The notes under the pieces are model-generated. The model saw nothing but the letters and a program-made list of their open reading frames with translations, made no database searches and had not been told where the DNA came from. Below are positions 1-25,854 of a DNA stretch of 64,000 nucleotides, in pieces (position 1 is the first letter of the stretch; each line of letters begins with the position of its first letter). Location: positions 1,116,001 to 1,180,000 of the forward strand of contig CAVNZM010000018.1 of assembly GCA_963693365.1 (NCBI GenBank), in the 5' to 3' direction. The position numbers and the translations under genes are program-made. This stretch comes from Amoebidium appalachense (taxonomy: Eukaryota > Ichthyosporea).

Positions 1-285
1 TGGTGAAAAACACGCCATACGCCACACAACTTCCCCCCCCCCCCGCCCCCCTCCCCCCCCAAACACACACACACACATCCAACCCCCATTCTTCCAAACA
101 CGAAGGCAACACCTGCCCACACTACCCATTCACCCCTCCCGCTTTCCCACAACCAACCCAACCCATCCACACACCCGTACGAGTACACACGTAGGCACAC
201 ACACTGCACACACACACACACGCACGAGTACACACGTAGGCGCACACTCATACGCACATACACACACACACACACACACACGTAC

Positions 286-2461
286 CCGCATGTCCACGGC
301 CTCCATGCGCTGGAACAGTGCCCCGGCCAGGGTCGAATCAATGCCGCCAGTTTCGAGGAACGACTGCCGTGCCTGTGTGCATGTAGTCAGTACACGCACA
401 CGGGGTAACACACACCACGCACACACAGGGTTAGACACACCACACAAACACCACAGAGACCCTGCCCCCCCCCCCCCCCCCCCCCCCCTGCTCACTTCTC
501 GGCCCCTCCAAACACACACACTCACACACACACACACATACACAACACGCACACACGCAGGGTCGACAGATCACACACACCCCTCACCACCTCCTCCCTC
601 CGTAACACACACTCTTCTAACTCGACCCCACCACCACCACCTCTTCCATGCTCCGTCCACAGCCCTTTCCTTTCATGTACTGTACACCACCATTAGCTAC
701 ACCCCCATGCATCACAGGCAGACGCCTAACCCTCTACCCCTCTGCCTCACCCCCAAATTCTTTAATACCGCTTCTATTGTTGTTTACACCACTACACACT
801 GCAAGCAGACACCTACCCCGAAGAAATTAGCCCTCTTCTCCTCGGGCACACACAGGCGCCAAGGGCCCAGGGGGTGAGGTTGGAAGGTGACGGGGTCTCT
901 GCGGTCGAAGCTATCAGGGACCATGCTGTGGCCCATACGGAAGAGAATGTTGAAGAAACGGAACAGTTCACCCATACTCTCCTCACTGTATTCCTGCTCC
1001 TTGTATTTCTCTCCTGTTAGAGCAGGTAGCCACTCCTGGTAGGTGATGTCCTGCAAAACATCAACTGTTAGTGATGTTACCTCAGGTCTTATTCTCGGCT
1101 TTTCAACTAAGATGGAGCGTGTGTGTTTGTTTAGTGATGTCATACAGAGGGTGACGTTGATTCCATGAGCCGAACGAGGGTAGGCAATTTCACCGAGAGG
1201 CATATTTTTATGCCTAAAAGATTCTCAAGCAAGCCTAATTTGTTTGGCCTTCTCCCTCCAACACCTTCCCCCCCTCCAACCCTTTCCCCCCCCTCCCCAC
1301 CCCAACACACACACACACAGACACACACACACACACACACACACATGCACACACCACCCCCGTCTCTCATTTCCTCTACCTGCAGCTCAGCCTCGACAAT
1401 AATCCTGGCCTCGTTGAAGATCTTGTCATCGTCCCACTCAGGGAACTGCTTCTTGAGTGTTGAAGCCACCCAGTTATGCTCTCTGAAGAACAGCAGGTGG
1501 ATGGACGTAAGAAGGGGCACCTGGTTTGCTCTGCTCTCGCCAAACAGGAAAAGACCGCGCTCGTCAAGGCCAGGGTAGCCGTCGGGGCCCAAGAAGAGGA
1601 GGTGGCGGTTCTTGGGGTCACGAGACTGCGCCGGCGGGAGGGGGGGAGGGGGGGCAGGAATTAGGTGTATATTCATGGGTCTTGGTGGTGCGAGACCAAA
1701 TGGGGGTGGCCTGTAAAGACGAATTGCACTCACAGACATCAATAACTCAGAGACAAACAGGGATACCTTTCAAATTCCCAACCAAAGGAACAACAAGAAC
1801 CACGAAAGGCCAAGTACCAGCAGATGTCAATTCCAGTAGGACCACCACACCAAGTGAACCCCTCCCTCCCTCTCCTTCTCCATCTACCCCTCCCCGTTGT
1901 TTTTCTTTGAGCACTTACCCTCTCCACCAGCTCCGGGGTGTCACCGTAGATGGAGGAGGCGTCGAGCCAGCTAGTGATGTGGTTCTCGGCCCTGTTCTGA
2001 TCGATACCATCCACCCTTCTGAACAACATGGTCGACTTGGGGGGGAACACCTTGTCATCGTCGGGTATGACGATATCATCTTTGACCAGGTTGGGCGTGA
2101 TTAGCGGCAGGTCAAAGACCAGACTGATGTCATGGTTCACAAACTGCCCCCACTGCATGTGCAGCGTGTTGAGGCCACGGGAGTCAAACACCACCTCGGT
2201 GTGGTCGAACAGTTCGTTGCTAAGTTTCCTTACTTCGGGTTGGTCGGGGTCGTGGAGCTCGGCGTCGGCACGCGGTATGGTCGACCACGTGTTTGTGTCG
2301 GCCTTGAGTGACCCACGGAGAGGGTGGCGCAGGTTATTGTAAGCACCTGTGCTGTTTCGGTAGACGTAGGGAGCGGGGTTGGGGTGAAGGAAGGGGCATT
2401 GTGCGGTGGTCAAAGCCAGACCGGCACACAGCACGGCTAGGCCGAGCTCTAGGTGTACCAT
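286..2461 (-). CDS. Animal heme peroxidase, 5' part (gene continues past the left edge)
   Basis: Four phase-0 exons on the minus strand can be joined without a stop: 2461-1919, 1625-1380, 1050-817 and 363-286 (367 codons). The protein starts with a likely signal peptide (residues 1-21, cut near TTAQ|C), so it should be secreted or luminal. Family landmarks in order are WGQFVNHDIS (distal His), the LDASSIYG calcium-loop region, GESRANQ with the catalytic Arg, LLFFREHN, FRMGHSMVPD (proximal His), and the GGIDSTLAGALF region. The family oxidises small substrates or halides with peroxide. The Asp and Glu that bind heme covalently in myeloperoxidase-type enzymes appear as Asn (VNHD) and Gln (RANQ). 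The 1919 exon ends in a strong donor (GTAAGTG) and each acceptor ends in CAG. Which peroxidase subfamily this is cannot be told, because the C-terminal third lies outside the window. Confidence 0.88.
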
Positions 2462-3577
2462 GGTGGAGGGTGGTTTATGCGTGTGGGGCTGCTACTACTA
2501 GGCGATTTTTCTTTCACGACACAGAAAACAGAAACGCGCTCTAGCGTGTGTGTGCTTGTCCGCCGGCTTGTGTGCGTCTGTAAACACTGGAGGGGAAACG
2601 GCGCGGCATTCCGTCGCGGCTGTGGAATGTTCGCGCGGCGAAGCTCATGGAACTTGGAAGTCAATGGCGATTGGCTAATACAGAAGTGGATCTGTTACGT
2701 GGCATGTTACCAACACAATGTCTGAAGTAGACATTTGCTGTTTTTCTCATGCTTTTCCTGCCTAAAAAGAACCAAAAAAATCATGTATGGAAATTGTGAA
2801 TTATTGTCTGTAAAACCCAGAAAATAAAGCTTCGGAGCCCTTAGCACGCGTCCGGACGTTCAGATATCGCCATTCGCCAATGGCATTAAACCTGCATGCC
2901 GATCTACATAAACCACATTCCTAAGTTTACTGCGCACCAATCAGCGCCAGACACCGGCGGCTTGCAATTTCCACCAAAATTGGTCCAAAAAGCAACGGCA
3001 GTAACGTAACGGCGCCAAACACTGACTCACCGAGGCCACACACGGAGGCACTCTGCCCTGATTCACAAGTGTTTTGCGGCTGCCTCCTTCACCGTGATAG
3101 CTCTCCGTCGGCCCACCTATTTCTGTTTATATATATAGCTAGCCCGCTGTAGGCGCCGTCTGGTTGAAGCGTGGTGGTGCGCAAACTTATAGTGACTCAC
3201 TTGCAGATGAGATGTTGACTTGTGGGGGAGGTGAACTTCGATTGAGGGCAGTGCTTCAGTTATGGGCGAGGGTGCTTCCCGAAGTATGTATAGGTAAAAT
3301 AATTCAAAGATCAACTGAGCGTACTTACGGCGCTATCCTTTGCTTGCTTGAGCCACACAACGACATCGTATTCGTAGCCGGAGGTAGTGTGGGTCTGTGG
3401 CCTGGGCTGTGTGAGGGTTTTTCTATGTTTGAAAACCCTCCTCGTTCTATTTAGTGTAAATAAAAGGTGGTAATTCGTTGCTGCCCATAACTTTGGTAGG
3501 CATATGCCGGGAAGGCATGCGTGTATGTGCATTTTATTTCTTATTGCTGCTCGGGTTCCAACAACCCCCCCCCCCCC

Positions 3578-3614
<37 letters not shown>

Positions 3615-5111
3615 CCCCACTTCTTTAGGGGTTCAACACAGCACACAACTTGCCTGCGCCTGCATGCTGTGAGTGAACACACAGCCTGCCCTTCACCTGT
3701 GTTGGTTTCATGTTTATTCATCATCCACATCATTACCATCCACCACACTTTCAACCTTCGACATGCTTCTATCGTTATCATGACTACCGCACTCACCCCA
3801 AAGCCTACCGCTTCGTCCACGGAGAGCTTTTTACTTAGACAGGCCAACAGAATAAGAGAAGAGCCCATTGATGTAGACATAAGAGCTATACCAACCGGAG
3901 CCCCTGGGACGCTTGCTACTAGGATTTAGGAGGATGTACACGACATAAACACAAGAACTTGACAGAATGCATACGCTTGTAATAAAGCCCATGAGGATGA
4001 TAGAGCTAAGAACAGGGCTATAATCGCACAGACAGAAAGGAAAGAAGTGGAAGAGAAAATGGCACATCTATAGCAGTCGTGCTAGTATTCTAGTACTAGC
4101 ATTCCATGAAACTTGACGTAGGATGCACCACACCACTTGATTGCAGCTAAAACGGAGCCACCAACAGCAAGCATTCGATTTTCTCACGTCCATGGGAGCA
4201 ATAGAACAAGACATGTACATCATCGCTGTGCAAGGTCATGGCGTGGGTCCACGCACATTGTCGCGGAATGGTTGTTAAGTTTATAATTAGCCTAAGACAA
4301 GCGTGGCTCCCTGGTGCAAAAATGTATACGCGTATAGCGGCAAACAAGGCAAACACAAAAGGCAGGCTTAATTAGTGACGCAGTGTGTAGTAGGCCTCAG
4401 TTGAAGTGTCTAAAAAACGCGGGCCCTGTAATCTACAGGCTACGCAGGCTGGTCACCTGACTTATCAAGCACATGACTGCAAAAGTCTGGCACCACATGT
4501 CACGGGCTCCATGTTATTGAGGATAATTGGACGGACCTAGCTGGCAGCGCCAGTTGGTGTAAAGTCGTCATCTACTCGATCTATTATCAGCGGGTTAGAG
4601 ATAACACCCCCCTCCCCCCCCCCCCCCGCCCCCGCCTTCCCCCCCCCCCCTCCCCCCTTCCCCTGCTGATCTACCCTGCGCTGAGTTGTCGTTGATACCT
4701 GGCCCACGGCTGGCACCATTCAATGGTTGATTTGCCTGGCCGTGCACAGGCACTTTTGTCCTTAACTCCTGTTGTGTTGACTCCTGTCCCCCTGAAAATG
4801 AATCCACTGGCAAAGTAGCAGTATTAGCAGCAAGCCCCACTGTGTACAAAAAGAAAAACATAAGAAAAGAAAACTTGAAGTCAGGCCCAGTGTCGGGCCC
4901 GAGGCCGCTGAGGTGAGCCAGATTACGTAATCTCGCCGCTCGGTCGCACGGACCGCAGCAAGCTTGGGCGTGTCTGGCCTCGGAGCCTCTTGAAAGGCGG
5001 ACTCACGTTTTGCAGGGCCCCAGTCACCTATGCGAGAGAACCGTGGCACACAGGATATGTACACTGGGGCAGGCGGCCAGGCGGCGGGGAGTATAGGCAG
5101 GGAGTAGGCAG
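2462..5111. other. Intergenic region between divergent peroxidase and VPS9 genes
   Basis: The region is mostly unique sequence with little microsatellite content, apart from a C-tract at 3565-3612 and C-rich runs at 4606-4665. It must hold the promoters of both divergent genes. An inverted CCAAT (ATTGG) lies near 2670 and a TATATATAG stretch near 3128, but neither is proven functional. A small open frame at 3780-3929 (49 codons from an ATG) has non-repetitive composition and is followed by AATAAA near 3982. I do not recognise it and do not call it a gene. Confidence 0.5.
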
Positions 5112-15570
<10,459 letters not shown>

Positions 15571-15640
15571 GCACATACGCGTTTGTCGCTGCACTGCATT
15601 AGTTTGCACATACATCTTCACCGTTTTGCTCACCTTGCTT

Positions 15641-15930
15641 GCATAAGCAACCCTGCTCGTCTTTGATCAAGACGGGTTGACCCACCCAAGTTCAGTTGAT
15701 GCTGCTGTCTGAGTTGGAGCGTCGTATATACGCGGGCTAAGGGGTCGAAACTCAGACGCAATTGATGACTTGGGCCCTCCCTGAGGATGGGCTCTGCTTA
15801 TGACGCATACTGTGCGCATGGCTGATGCTGCATACTTGAATGTTTGCCTTTGCATGTGTCCTGCACCATGCTTCTCATCGTGTATGCGTACTTCGTACTG
15901 TGTTCCGCATTCAAACCCCCCCCCCCCCCC
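15641..15930 (+). repeat. Hairpin repeat family R1, copy 2 (fullest copy)
   Basis: About 280 bp from GCATAAGCAACCCTGCTCG to GCATTCAAACCCC plus a C-run. Hairpin 1 pairs 15658-15663 with 15669-15674 (CGTCTT/AAGACG). Stem 2 pairs 15707-15715 with 15749-15757 (GTCTGAGTT/AACTCAGAC) and encloses a small hairpin. GGGGTCGAAACTC resembles a Pol III B box (GGTTCGAANCC), so a SINE-like origin is possible. The block CCTGAGGATGGGCTCTGCTT is the most conserved part across copies. Confidence 0.75.
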
Positions 15931-15995
15931 CCCCCCCCCCGGTCCTCTTCCACCACCACCATCACCACCACCACCACTCCCACTCTCCCACTAGC

Positions 15996-16130
<135 letters not shown>

Positions 16131-16135
16131 TACAG

Positions 16136-16167
<32 letters not shown>

Positions 16168-17125
16168 ACCCCCCCCAACCAACCGACCCATCAACCAACC
16201 AATCTGCCACCAATGCACACCAACATGCACCGTAAGGCTCCCCCATTCACACCCACGTTGCCTCAAAGCAACGCGTTCTTAGCGGCCTCGGTTGGCCCCA
16301 CGATTAGTCGATCGAAGACTGCATTCCATTAGAAATGAGACATAAAGCTTCCTGATTATTAACCATCAATCAAGTTTTATTCATTGATTACGATGAGTCA
16401 CATGAGCCATTAGAGGTCACAAACCAGGCAGTTTAAAGCCTATCTATGTGATGAAGCAGAGAAATAACAACAAAACAAACTAAAAAAACATCACAACGTG
16501 CTGTTTTATTATGTTTAAGTTAATTTGAATTATCAAAAAGCTTACATAAACACCCATGCTTCCGGTTTTTCCAAAAATCTACAGCCAATCAGAGAACAAA
16601 TGTGCACTTCGTGTCAGAGCTGTTGATTGGTCGTGCACTCATAATGATCTGGTTCGACCAATCATTAACAAACGGCAAAAGCCCTCTTTTGCCTATGTTT
16701 TTGAAAGGTGAATTAAAAGGTAACCTTACTTCATTCGAGTTTTGGTAACTTCCAGAACCAACGAAAAGGTCCCATAAAAAATACAATACATTTTAAAAGA
16801 AACAAGTCACTTCTGTAAAACAGTTTTTTTGATTTCGCTATAATAAGTTGATTTTTTTTTTCATGCTATGAATGCATAAATCCTCAATGTGTTTTTTTCA
16901 AAGTGGAAAAACTCTATATTGGTTTTAGAAAAACGCAAAAACTATTTCACTGACAATATCAAATATATATATATATATAATGGTTTTTGAAATATCAAAT
17001 CAAGTCTTTTTGTAACACATTAGGTCAGGAAATGGGATTGAATACACCCTCTTTTGATACCGGGATCACATGACCGGGCACTAAGATCGGCTCGCAGATA
17101 GGTGTCGTGAACCACCTAACCGGTA

Positions 17126-18024
17126 ATGGTGCAATGGTCACCTCTATCTAGTTTACCTCTTTTTAAGCCACCAACCACATCACCTCTCCCCAATCCACCT
17201 GGTGATAATCACCCAATCAGATCACCCCGTCCCACCCGTGGGCCTGGCCTCTACACGCTACCTGGTGATGTTCAATATGGCAACCAATCAACACCCCCGC
17301 CAGCATCGGGCCACTTCAGGAGGTCCTCACATGGTCCCCCCGTCATAGTCCCAGGCCCACGTCCACACAACAGCGAGTATGACCCCCCCTGCCCCCCCCC
17401 CCCCCCCCCCCCCCCCTTCGCCCGCCCACCGCCACCACCGCCATGCACACACATGCACACGCGCACGCACTCAGGCACACACATACGCACGGGCACACAA
17501 ATCACCGCCACCACAATTAAAAACAAAAAAGGAAAAGAAAAAAAAAGAGCGGAAAGAAGGAAGAAGAGAGGTTGAAAGAAAGAAAGAAAAATGTATATAT
17601 GGTGCAAAAGGAGACAGCGGTGCAGTGGGGCAAGAGCCGCATGTAACCATGCAAGGTGGAAGGTTTAATGGAGAAGTGTTTGTATGAAGGGTAGGGGTTG
17701 AGACTACATGAAAAGGAGGGAAGGGGGAGGGTGGACGTGAATTTATAAATGGGTGGTGGTGGATAAGTTTGGGGGGGGGGGGGGGGGGGGGGGGGGGGAG
17801 ACCTGCATCCGTTCTCTCTCTCTCTCTTATGTGAATGCTTACATGTGTGCGCGTGCCCGCGCGCGCACGCACACACATACACACACACACACACATTGAC
17901 ATACATCATCCCTCTCTTTCCCATTCCCCGTCTCTCTTTTTTTTTCTCTGATTCTTTCCTTTCCTCCTTTCGTAATTCCCCGCCCCCTCCCCCCTCCCCC
18001 TTCTCCCCTTCCCCTCCTCCCCCC

Positions 18025-18057
<33 letters not shown>

Positions 18058-18298
18058 TTTTTGAGGTGGAAACTGAAGAATGTGGGAGTATGCAAGGTAT
18101 AATGTCATGGTGGGCTGTTTGGTTCCATGTGTGTGATGCTGTGCATGCAGTATAACTGCTCCATTACACTGGCCAGGAAGGGACATGGGTGACTGACTGA
18201 CTGTTGCATTTTGCAGTTCCGGAGGCCCACCGGACATCATCAGCCTTGGCGCTAATTTTAGACTCGTGGTGAGGCAAGATAAGACTTCAAAGAAATAG
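17126..18298 (+). CDS. Tentative two-exon small protein with an STPGR-like motif (110 aa)
   Basis: Exon 17126-17376 (ATG, ends phase 2 at GA|GTATGA) joins exon 18217-18298 (acceptor TTTTGCAG, stop TAG), giving 110 codons in frame. The protein is rich in Pro, Ser and Gly and holds RGPGLYTLPGDVQYGN, which resembles the PGPGxYxxP repeat of outer dense fibre/SHIPPO-type ciliary microtubule proteins. Only one such motif is visible, and the C-terminal half (GGPPDIISLGANFRL) is not one I recognise. Its composition differs from the surrounding repeats, and both splice sites are good. It could be a ciliary protein, an extra 3' part of the upstream gene, or a chance open frame. Confidence 0.4.
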
Positions 18299-20712
<2,414 letters not shown>

Positions 20713-21287
20713 TTACTTGCTAGCACCCTCCAGCACCCTCTTGATAATGGCCAGCCCCTCATCCAACTCCGCCCGCGTCATCACCAGAGGGGGAGCAAAC
20801 CGAATAATATGGTCGTGCGTGGGCTTAGCAAGAATCCCTGCATCCTTCAACCGCATGCAAATCTCCCACGCACTAACCGGGTGGTTAGGATCGACCACTA
20901 CAGCGTTAAGCAGACCCTTGCCCCTGACTGTCTGGATGAATGGCAGGTTAAGTGCGCTCAGTTCACCTCTGAAAATCTGGCCCAGCTTCTCGCTGTTCTC
21001 AGCCAGGTTTTCATCTTTGAGGATCTGCAGTGCCTCCATGGCCACCCTGCAGGCCAGGGGGTTGCCACCGTATGTTGACCCGTGCATGCCTGGCTTAATG
21101 TTGTCCATGATGATGATGTCGCAGAGGACGGCAGACACGGGCAGCATGCCTCCGGACAGTGCCTGCACACAGACTCAATGTTAGCACCATTCAAATAGAG
21201 CCCACGATCCCCTTTCTTCCCCCCCCCCCCCCCCCCCCCCCCCGCCCTCGTGGCTAATTACACAGCCCACAACACCCGCAAACTCAG

Positions 21288-21319
<32 letters not shown>

Positions 21320-23389
21320 GCCAAATGCCCCAAAATCTACACTCCCATCCACTCACCAATCTATCCCCCCCCCCTCCTACCCCCAAAATCTACATGCTCC
21401 CATCCATCCACCAATCTATCCCCCCTCCCCCCTTCTACCCCCCCCCCCCCCCCCCCCCCTTGCCCGACACCACCACCAAACACAGACCACCAACAAGCAC
21501 GCACCTTCCCCCCCCCCCCCCCCCCGTCTTCGAACCCTCTCCCCCCCCCCCCCCCCCCTCCCCACACCACCACCAAACACACACACACACAATCGTAAGC
21601 ACCCACCTTGCCCAGGACGAGGATGTCAGGGCGCACGCCCGAGTGGTCCACACACAACATCTTGCCCGTGCGGCACAGCCCCGTCTGGATCTCATCTGCA
21701 ATGAACAGCACGTTCTTCTCCTTGCACATGCGCGCTGCCTCACTCAGGTAGTTGTCTGCCGGCACATTCACACCGGCCTCTCCCTGAATGGGCTCGATGT
21801 AGAACCCTGCGACATTGGGGTCTTCAAGGGCCTTGGCAAGCGCCGGCAGGTCATTGTAGGGCACGATTTCAAACCCTGGCCTGAAGAAAGGGAGCGCGGT
21901 CAGCAAATGGTTGCTACCTCTAATCACCAACGGTGCTCATCACCGAATCCCATTTGTAGAGGGGTGTGTGTGTGTGTGTGTGTGTGGCTGGGTGGGTGGC
22001 TGGGTGGGTGGGTGGGGGGGGGGGGGGGGGGGGGGGGGGAGGGAAGGAGAAACTGACAGCAACATTGATTCGAGTGTGCCGCTGTATGTGATGTGTATTC
22101 GGGGGAGCGAAAGGGCGGCGGCGGGGGGAAGGGGGGGGGGGGGGGGGGGACATTTCGAGTATGTGTGCGTGCATAGACATGTAGGGCAGCAGGAGGAAGG
22201 CCCACAGGCGGATGCAGCAGGTTAGGTGTTGGGTGTGTGTCTATGTCTCGTTGGGGGGGGGGGGGGGGGGGGGATTGGCCGAGGGGGGAGGGGGGGGGGG
22301 GGATAAACGCACATGAAGGGGCCAAAGCCCTGGAAGCAAGACGGGTCTGTGGAGGAGGAGCATGCGGCAAGGGTGCGGCCCCAGAAGTTGCCCTCAGCAA
22401 AAATGATCTTGGCACAGTTCTCGGGCACCTTCTTCACGTTGTATGCCCACTTACGGCACAGCTTGATGGCCGACTCACCACCCTCCACCCCCGTGTTCAT
22501 GGGCAGAACCTTGTCGTAACCGAAATACTCCGTGATGTACTTGGTGTAAGGGCCCAACACGTTGTTGTGGAAGGCACGGGAGGTGAGGGTGAGCTGAGAG
22601 CACTGCTCCTGCATGAGCTTGACCAGGCGGGGGTGGCAGTGGCCCTGGTTGACTGCACTGTAGGCAGACAGGAAGTCGAAGTAGCGCTTGCCCTCCACGT
22701 CCCACACAAACACACCCTGTCCACGCTCGAGCACAACGGGGATGGGGTGGTAATTGTGGCATCCTGTTCAATGAAAAGTTAGCACGGCAGCTAAAATTGC
22801 AGTGGGGACAGGCTGGAGAGAGGCCGGGGGATGGGATGGGCCGGGGGGGGGGGGGGGGGGGGGGGGGAAAGAGGGGAGGAAGGATGGAGCGGGAGGGAGG
22901 GGGGGGGGGGGGGGGGGGGAGAAAGGGGGGTGGGGGGGCGAGAGGGGGGAAAGAGTAGAAGAGGGCAGGAAAGTTGCAAGCATGTTGGCAAAGCAGAACG
23001 ACACACACCAACAATGGCAGCAATTGACAACACCGTCAAAATCCCAGTTAGAAAAAGCAAGAAGAGGGGAGGAGGAAAGGAGTGGGGAGAAGGGGGGAGG
23101 GGAGTGTTTGGCATAGGCAGGGAGGAGGGAGGGGGATGGAGGCAGCAAACAGGGAGCAGAGAGGAGGATGGGGAGGTAGAGGTGGTAGGTTAAGGGTGTT
23201 TGGAGAGGATCCGTGCTTCTAATAACAGGACGGGAGGGTGCTGTGACCCGGGGGCGGGGGGGCGGAGGGGGGCAAACTACCGTGCTTGTCCTCGGTGTCC
23301 ATGTAGTCCTGGCCCTTGGTCATACCGGCCGTGAGCTCAGCGAGAAGGTTGCTGTTCGTCATTTTCCGTTGATGATAGGTTACACAGCT
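20713..23389 (-). CDS. OAT: Ornithine aminotransferase
   Basis: Minus-strand exons: 23389-23281 (first Met at 23362), 22763-22313, 21880-21607 and 21162-20713 (stop TAA). From that Met they give 418 codons with exact phase continuity. The enzyme is a class-III PLP aminotransferase that converts ornithine and 2-oxoglutarate to glutamate semialdehyde and glutamate, normally in mitochondria. Diagnostic segments are [49 protein letters not shown] then [14 protein letters not shown], the PLP Asp region FIADEIQTG, the Schiff-base Lys context [17 protein letters not shown], and [10 protein letters not shown]. The final exon alone is 149 codons. The first Met leaves no targeting peptide, but the frame stays open upstream to an acceptor at 23389 (TTTTACAG). 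An unseen 5' exon may therefore encode one. Confidence 0.95.
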
Positions 23390-25854
23390 CTGTAAAAGGA
23401 GGTGAGAGAAGCAAATGACTGTGGTAGGGAGAAAGATATGATGTCAGAGATAGAAAGTCAAAGTGGCGAGTGCGCCTGTGTTGTACGTGCGTGTGTTTGT
23501 GCATGTGTGCATGTGTGTGTGTGCGTGCGTGTGTGTTGGGGGGGGAGGGTGTGTGTGTGGTATGTGTGTGTGTGTGTGTGTGTCTTGGAGGGGAGGGTGT
23601 GTGTGTGTGTGTGGGTGTGGGTGTGTGTATAGAAGGTGTGTTCAAAGCCGCCGGTGTATGAAAAAGGGCAACGTCGCCGGTGTATGAAAAAGGGCAACGT
23701 GAAGTAAACCACAAAGGCAGAAGAAAGGGAGCAAAGGAGACCGTATGCATAGTGAAATGGGAGCGAGGCGTGTGTGCATCTGTGTGCGTGTGGGCGTGTG
23801 TGTGTTCGTATTTTGTGACAAGTGAAGCGAAGTGAACATCAGATCAAAAGATCCAGCAAGTGAGGTCCAAAGATCCAGCAAGGGAGGTGCAAGATAGATG
23901 CCCGTGTCCACTCAGAAGAGGATTCTCACCAGCCAAAAGTTATAGCACGTTCTAACAGCGAGGATCTCAAGACACCTTCATAACACACGTTCACAAACAC
24001 GTTCTCAATGGATGCACACCTTTTTTTCCAGGTAGTAGTTCACTGTTGTACTTATTACGAGGCGATTCTCAGTTTTTGTGCATCTGACACTGATTATATA
24101 TTTTTTGAGGCATTCCATATGATGTCATGAGAGGGGCTCTGGTCTATGTGTGACCTGTAGCCAACCATTGCGCGCAATTAGGCGATTGGTGCTACCAGTG
24201 CTTTCCAGACGTTAATTAAGGAGCCGGACAGGTGTGTTAATACATACATTCGGTTATCAGATATATTTTAATAAAAACTAGTCGTATATTTTTATAAATA
24301 TCCAACTAAAGGGAAATGAACCACTTTTTTCTATCATTTCATATTTCTCAGAGTGTTAACTCTTGTCAGGCTCTTACCGCTCGGGAGTGTTCCTCGGAGC
24401 GTGAAAACTGAGTAAGCCAATCGTTTCATAGGCGCGAGAGCGTGTCTTCACCGGTGTTGAAGGAGCACTGGGCCGGCGCCCACGTCCCGTTCTCAATTTT
24501 TTATGATAACCGTGCCCACACTCCCACGAATGTATCATATGCTCGGTGGTTATTGGACATGCACTTTATCTATCTTTGCGTTTCATGGCGATATTTGACT
24601 TTCATGTATTCACTTTCAAAGTTACATGATTTTACATGTACATCCTCACGTCAAAGTCGATGCCTGCGTACACAATGTTCTTCCTCCGCAGTGGCATATA
24701 TATGTCTGTCCAATAGCTGCCAGTTTTAAATCCATTACAATTTAATAGAGGCATCCCTACTACATATCACGAGTCAGTGTAACCAACCACGCAACCAATG
24801 AGCTGCAACAAGATTTATTGATTTGCCATATTTGGCAAGCTATTATATCATTTGTCGTCACGTTGCCGGCACAGCGGCGCAATCGTTCCGCAAAACGGCA
24901 CTCTGCACGCCGATCAACTCTGCATTTCTTCCGAAGAAATGTTTACTGGTAGACACGGCCAAAAAACAGAGCTCGAGACAGGTTAGTTAGGGCGTAAGTC
25001 GGGTAAATAGGCGGTGCAAGCGCCTTATTTTCTCAGTTTTGCCTGGGCTGAAAATGCAGCAGCTGGAGTTTTATAGGCAACGTTTGGTGAAAGGCGAGTG
25101 GTTGCTGCCGATGTGCTCGCCTTTGCAGCGTCGGGCTTCCTGTGACTGTGAGTTGTTATTTTTTTCTGCGCCGCCTGTAGATAGGGTACCTGGCAGCCTC
25201 CCTAATCCCCAACACTTATCAGATATTCATTCATTGGGTGATAACGTGTATAACTTAACTCGATTTGGCGTGATAACTCATCAAGTTATAGGCTCGAGAG
25301 GTGTAACAAGCGGTACAGTATCATGTTGAGCTGTATAGCGGGACCTCGCGTATTTCGACCGTGTAATTGCTCACATCAGCATAAACATTCGTGGTGTTTT
25401 AGAAAACGGGTTATATAACTACGCAAAGGAAGTAATCCCTTAGCGTTTAACTGTAAAAGTAACAGTGGCACGCTCCTTTCTGTCGGGTTCAACAAACTAG
25501 CCTTCTATTCCGGGTTGCAATAACAAAAGAACACACAACTGACAACTGAGCATCTTGACTGTACGAACCAGCGAGGTGTGATCTCTGGTTTGCCGAGTGG
25601 TGTGCCCCTTCCCCCCTCCCCAACCCCAACCCTGCCGCTCTCTCACCCGTTCCGCCCCCTCAACCTCTCCCCCTTCCGTCATTCTCGTCTTTCTTTCTCT
25701 TCCTCCCCGGGCCCCTGCATCTCCCTCTCCCCCCCCCCCCCGTCATTCTCTCCCGCTCTCCTCTCTCCTTCTCCGTCTCAAACTCCCCCCCCCCCCCCCC
25801 CCCTCCTCTTCCCCCCCCCCCCCCCCCCCCCCCCCCAGCTCTTGGATTCTCACG
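23390..25854. other. Intergenic region upstream of OAT, mostly unique and AT-rich
   Basis: Near the OAT gene are a (TG)n patch (23465-23640), a tandem pair of a 25-bp unit (23648-23699) and a direct 17-bp pair (23847 and 23869). From 23900 to 25570 the sequence is unique, AT-rich and almost free of microsatellites. That is unusual here and fits a promoter region. A 96-codon open frame at 25039-25329 has no features I recognise. C-rich tracts begin at 25608 and lead into the reverse transcriptase remnant. Confidence 0.5.

Noticed and set aside
3780-3929. 49-codon open frame followed by AATAAA
   Set aside because: Too short to judge, with no homology recognised.
15641-15930. Hammerhead ribozyme in the R1 repeat
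   Set aside because: GAAAC and CTGAGGA boxes exist, but in the wrong order and without a matching three-stem junction. A covariance search would be needed to revive this.
25039-25329. 96-aa open frame
   Set aside because: Non-repetitive, but no motif, codon signal or splice context that I can support.
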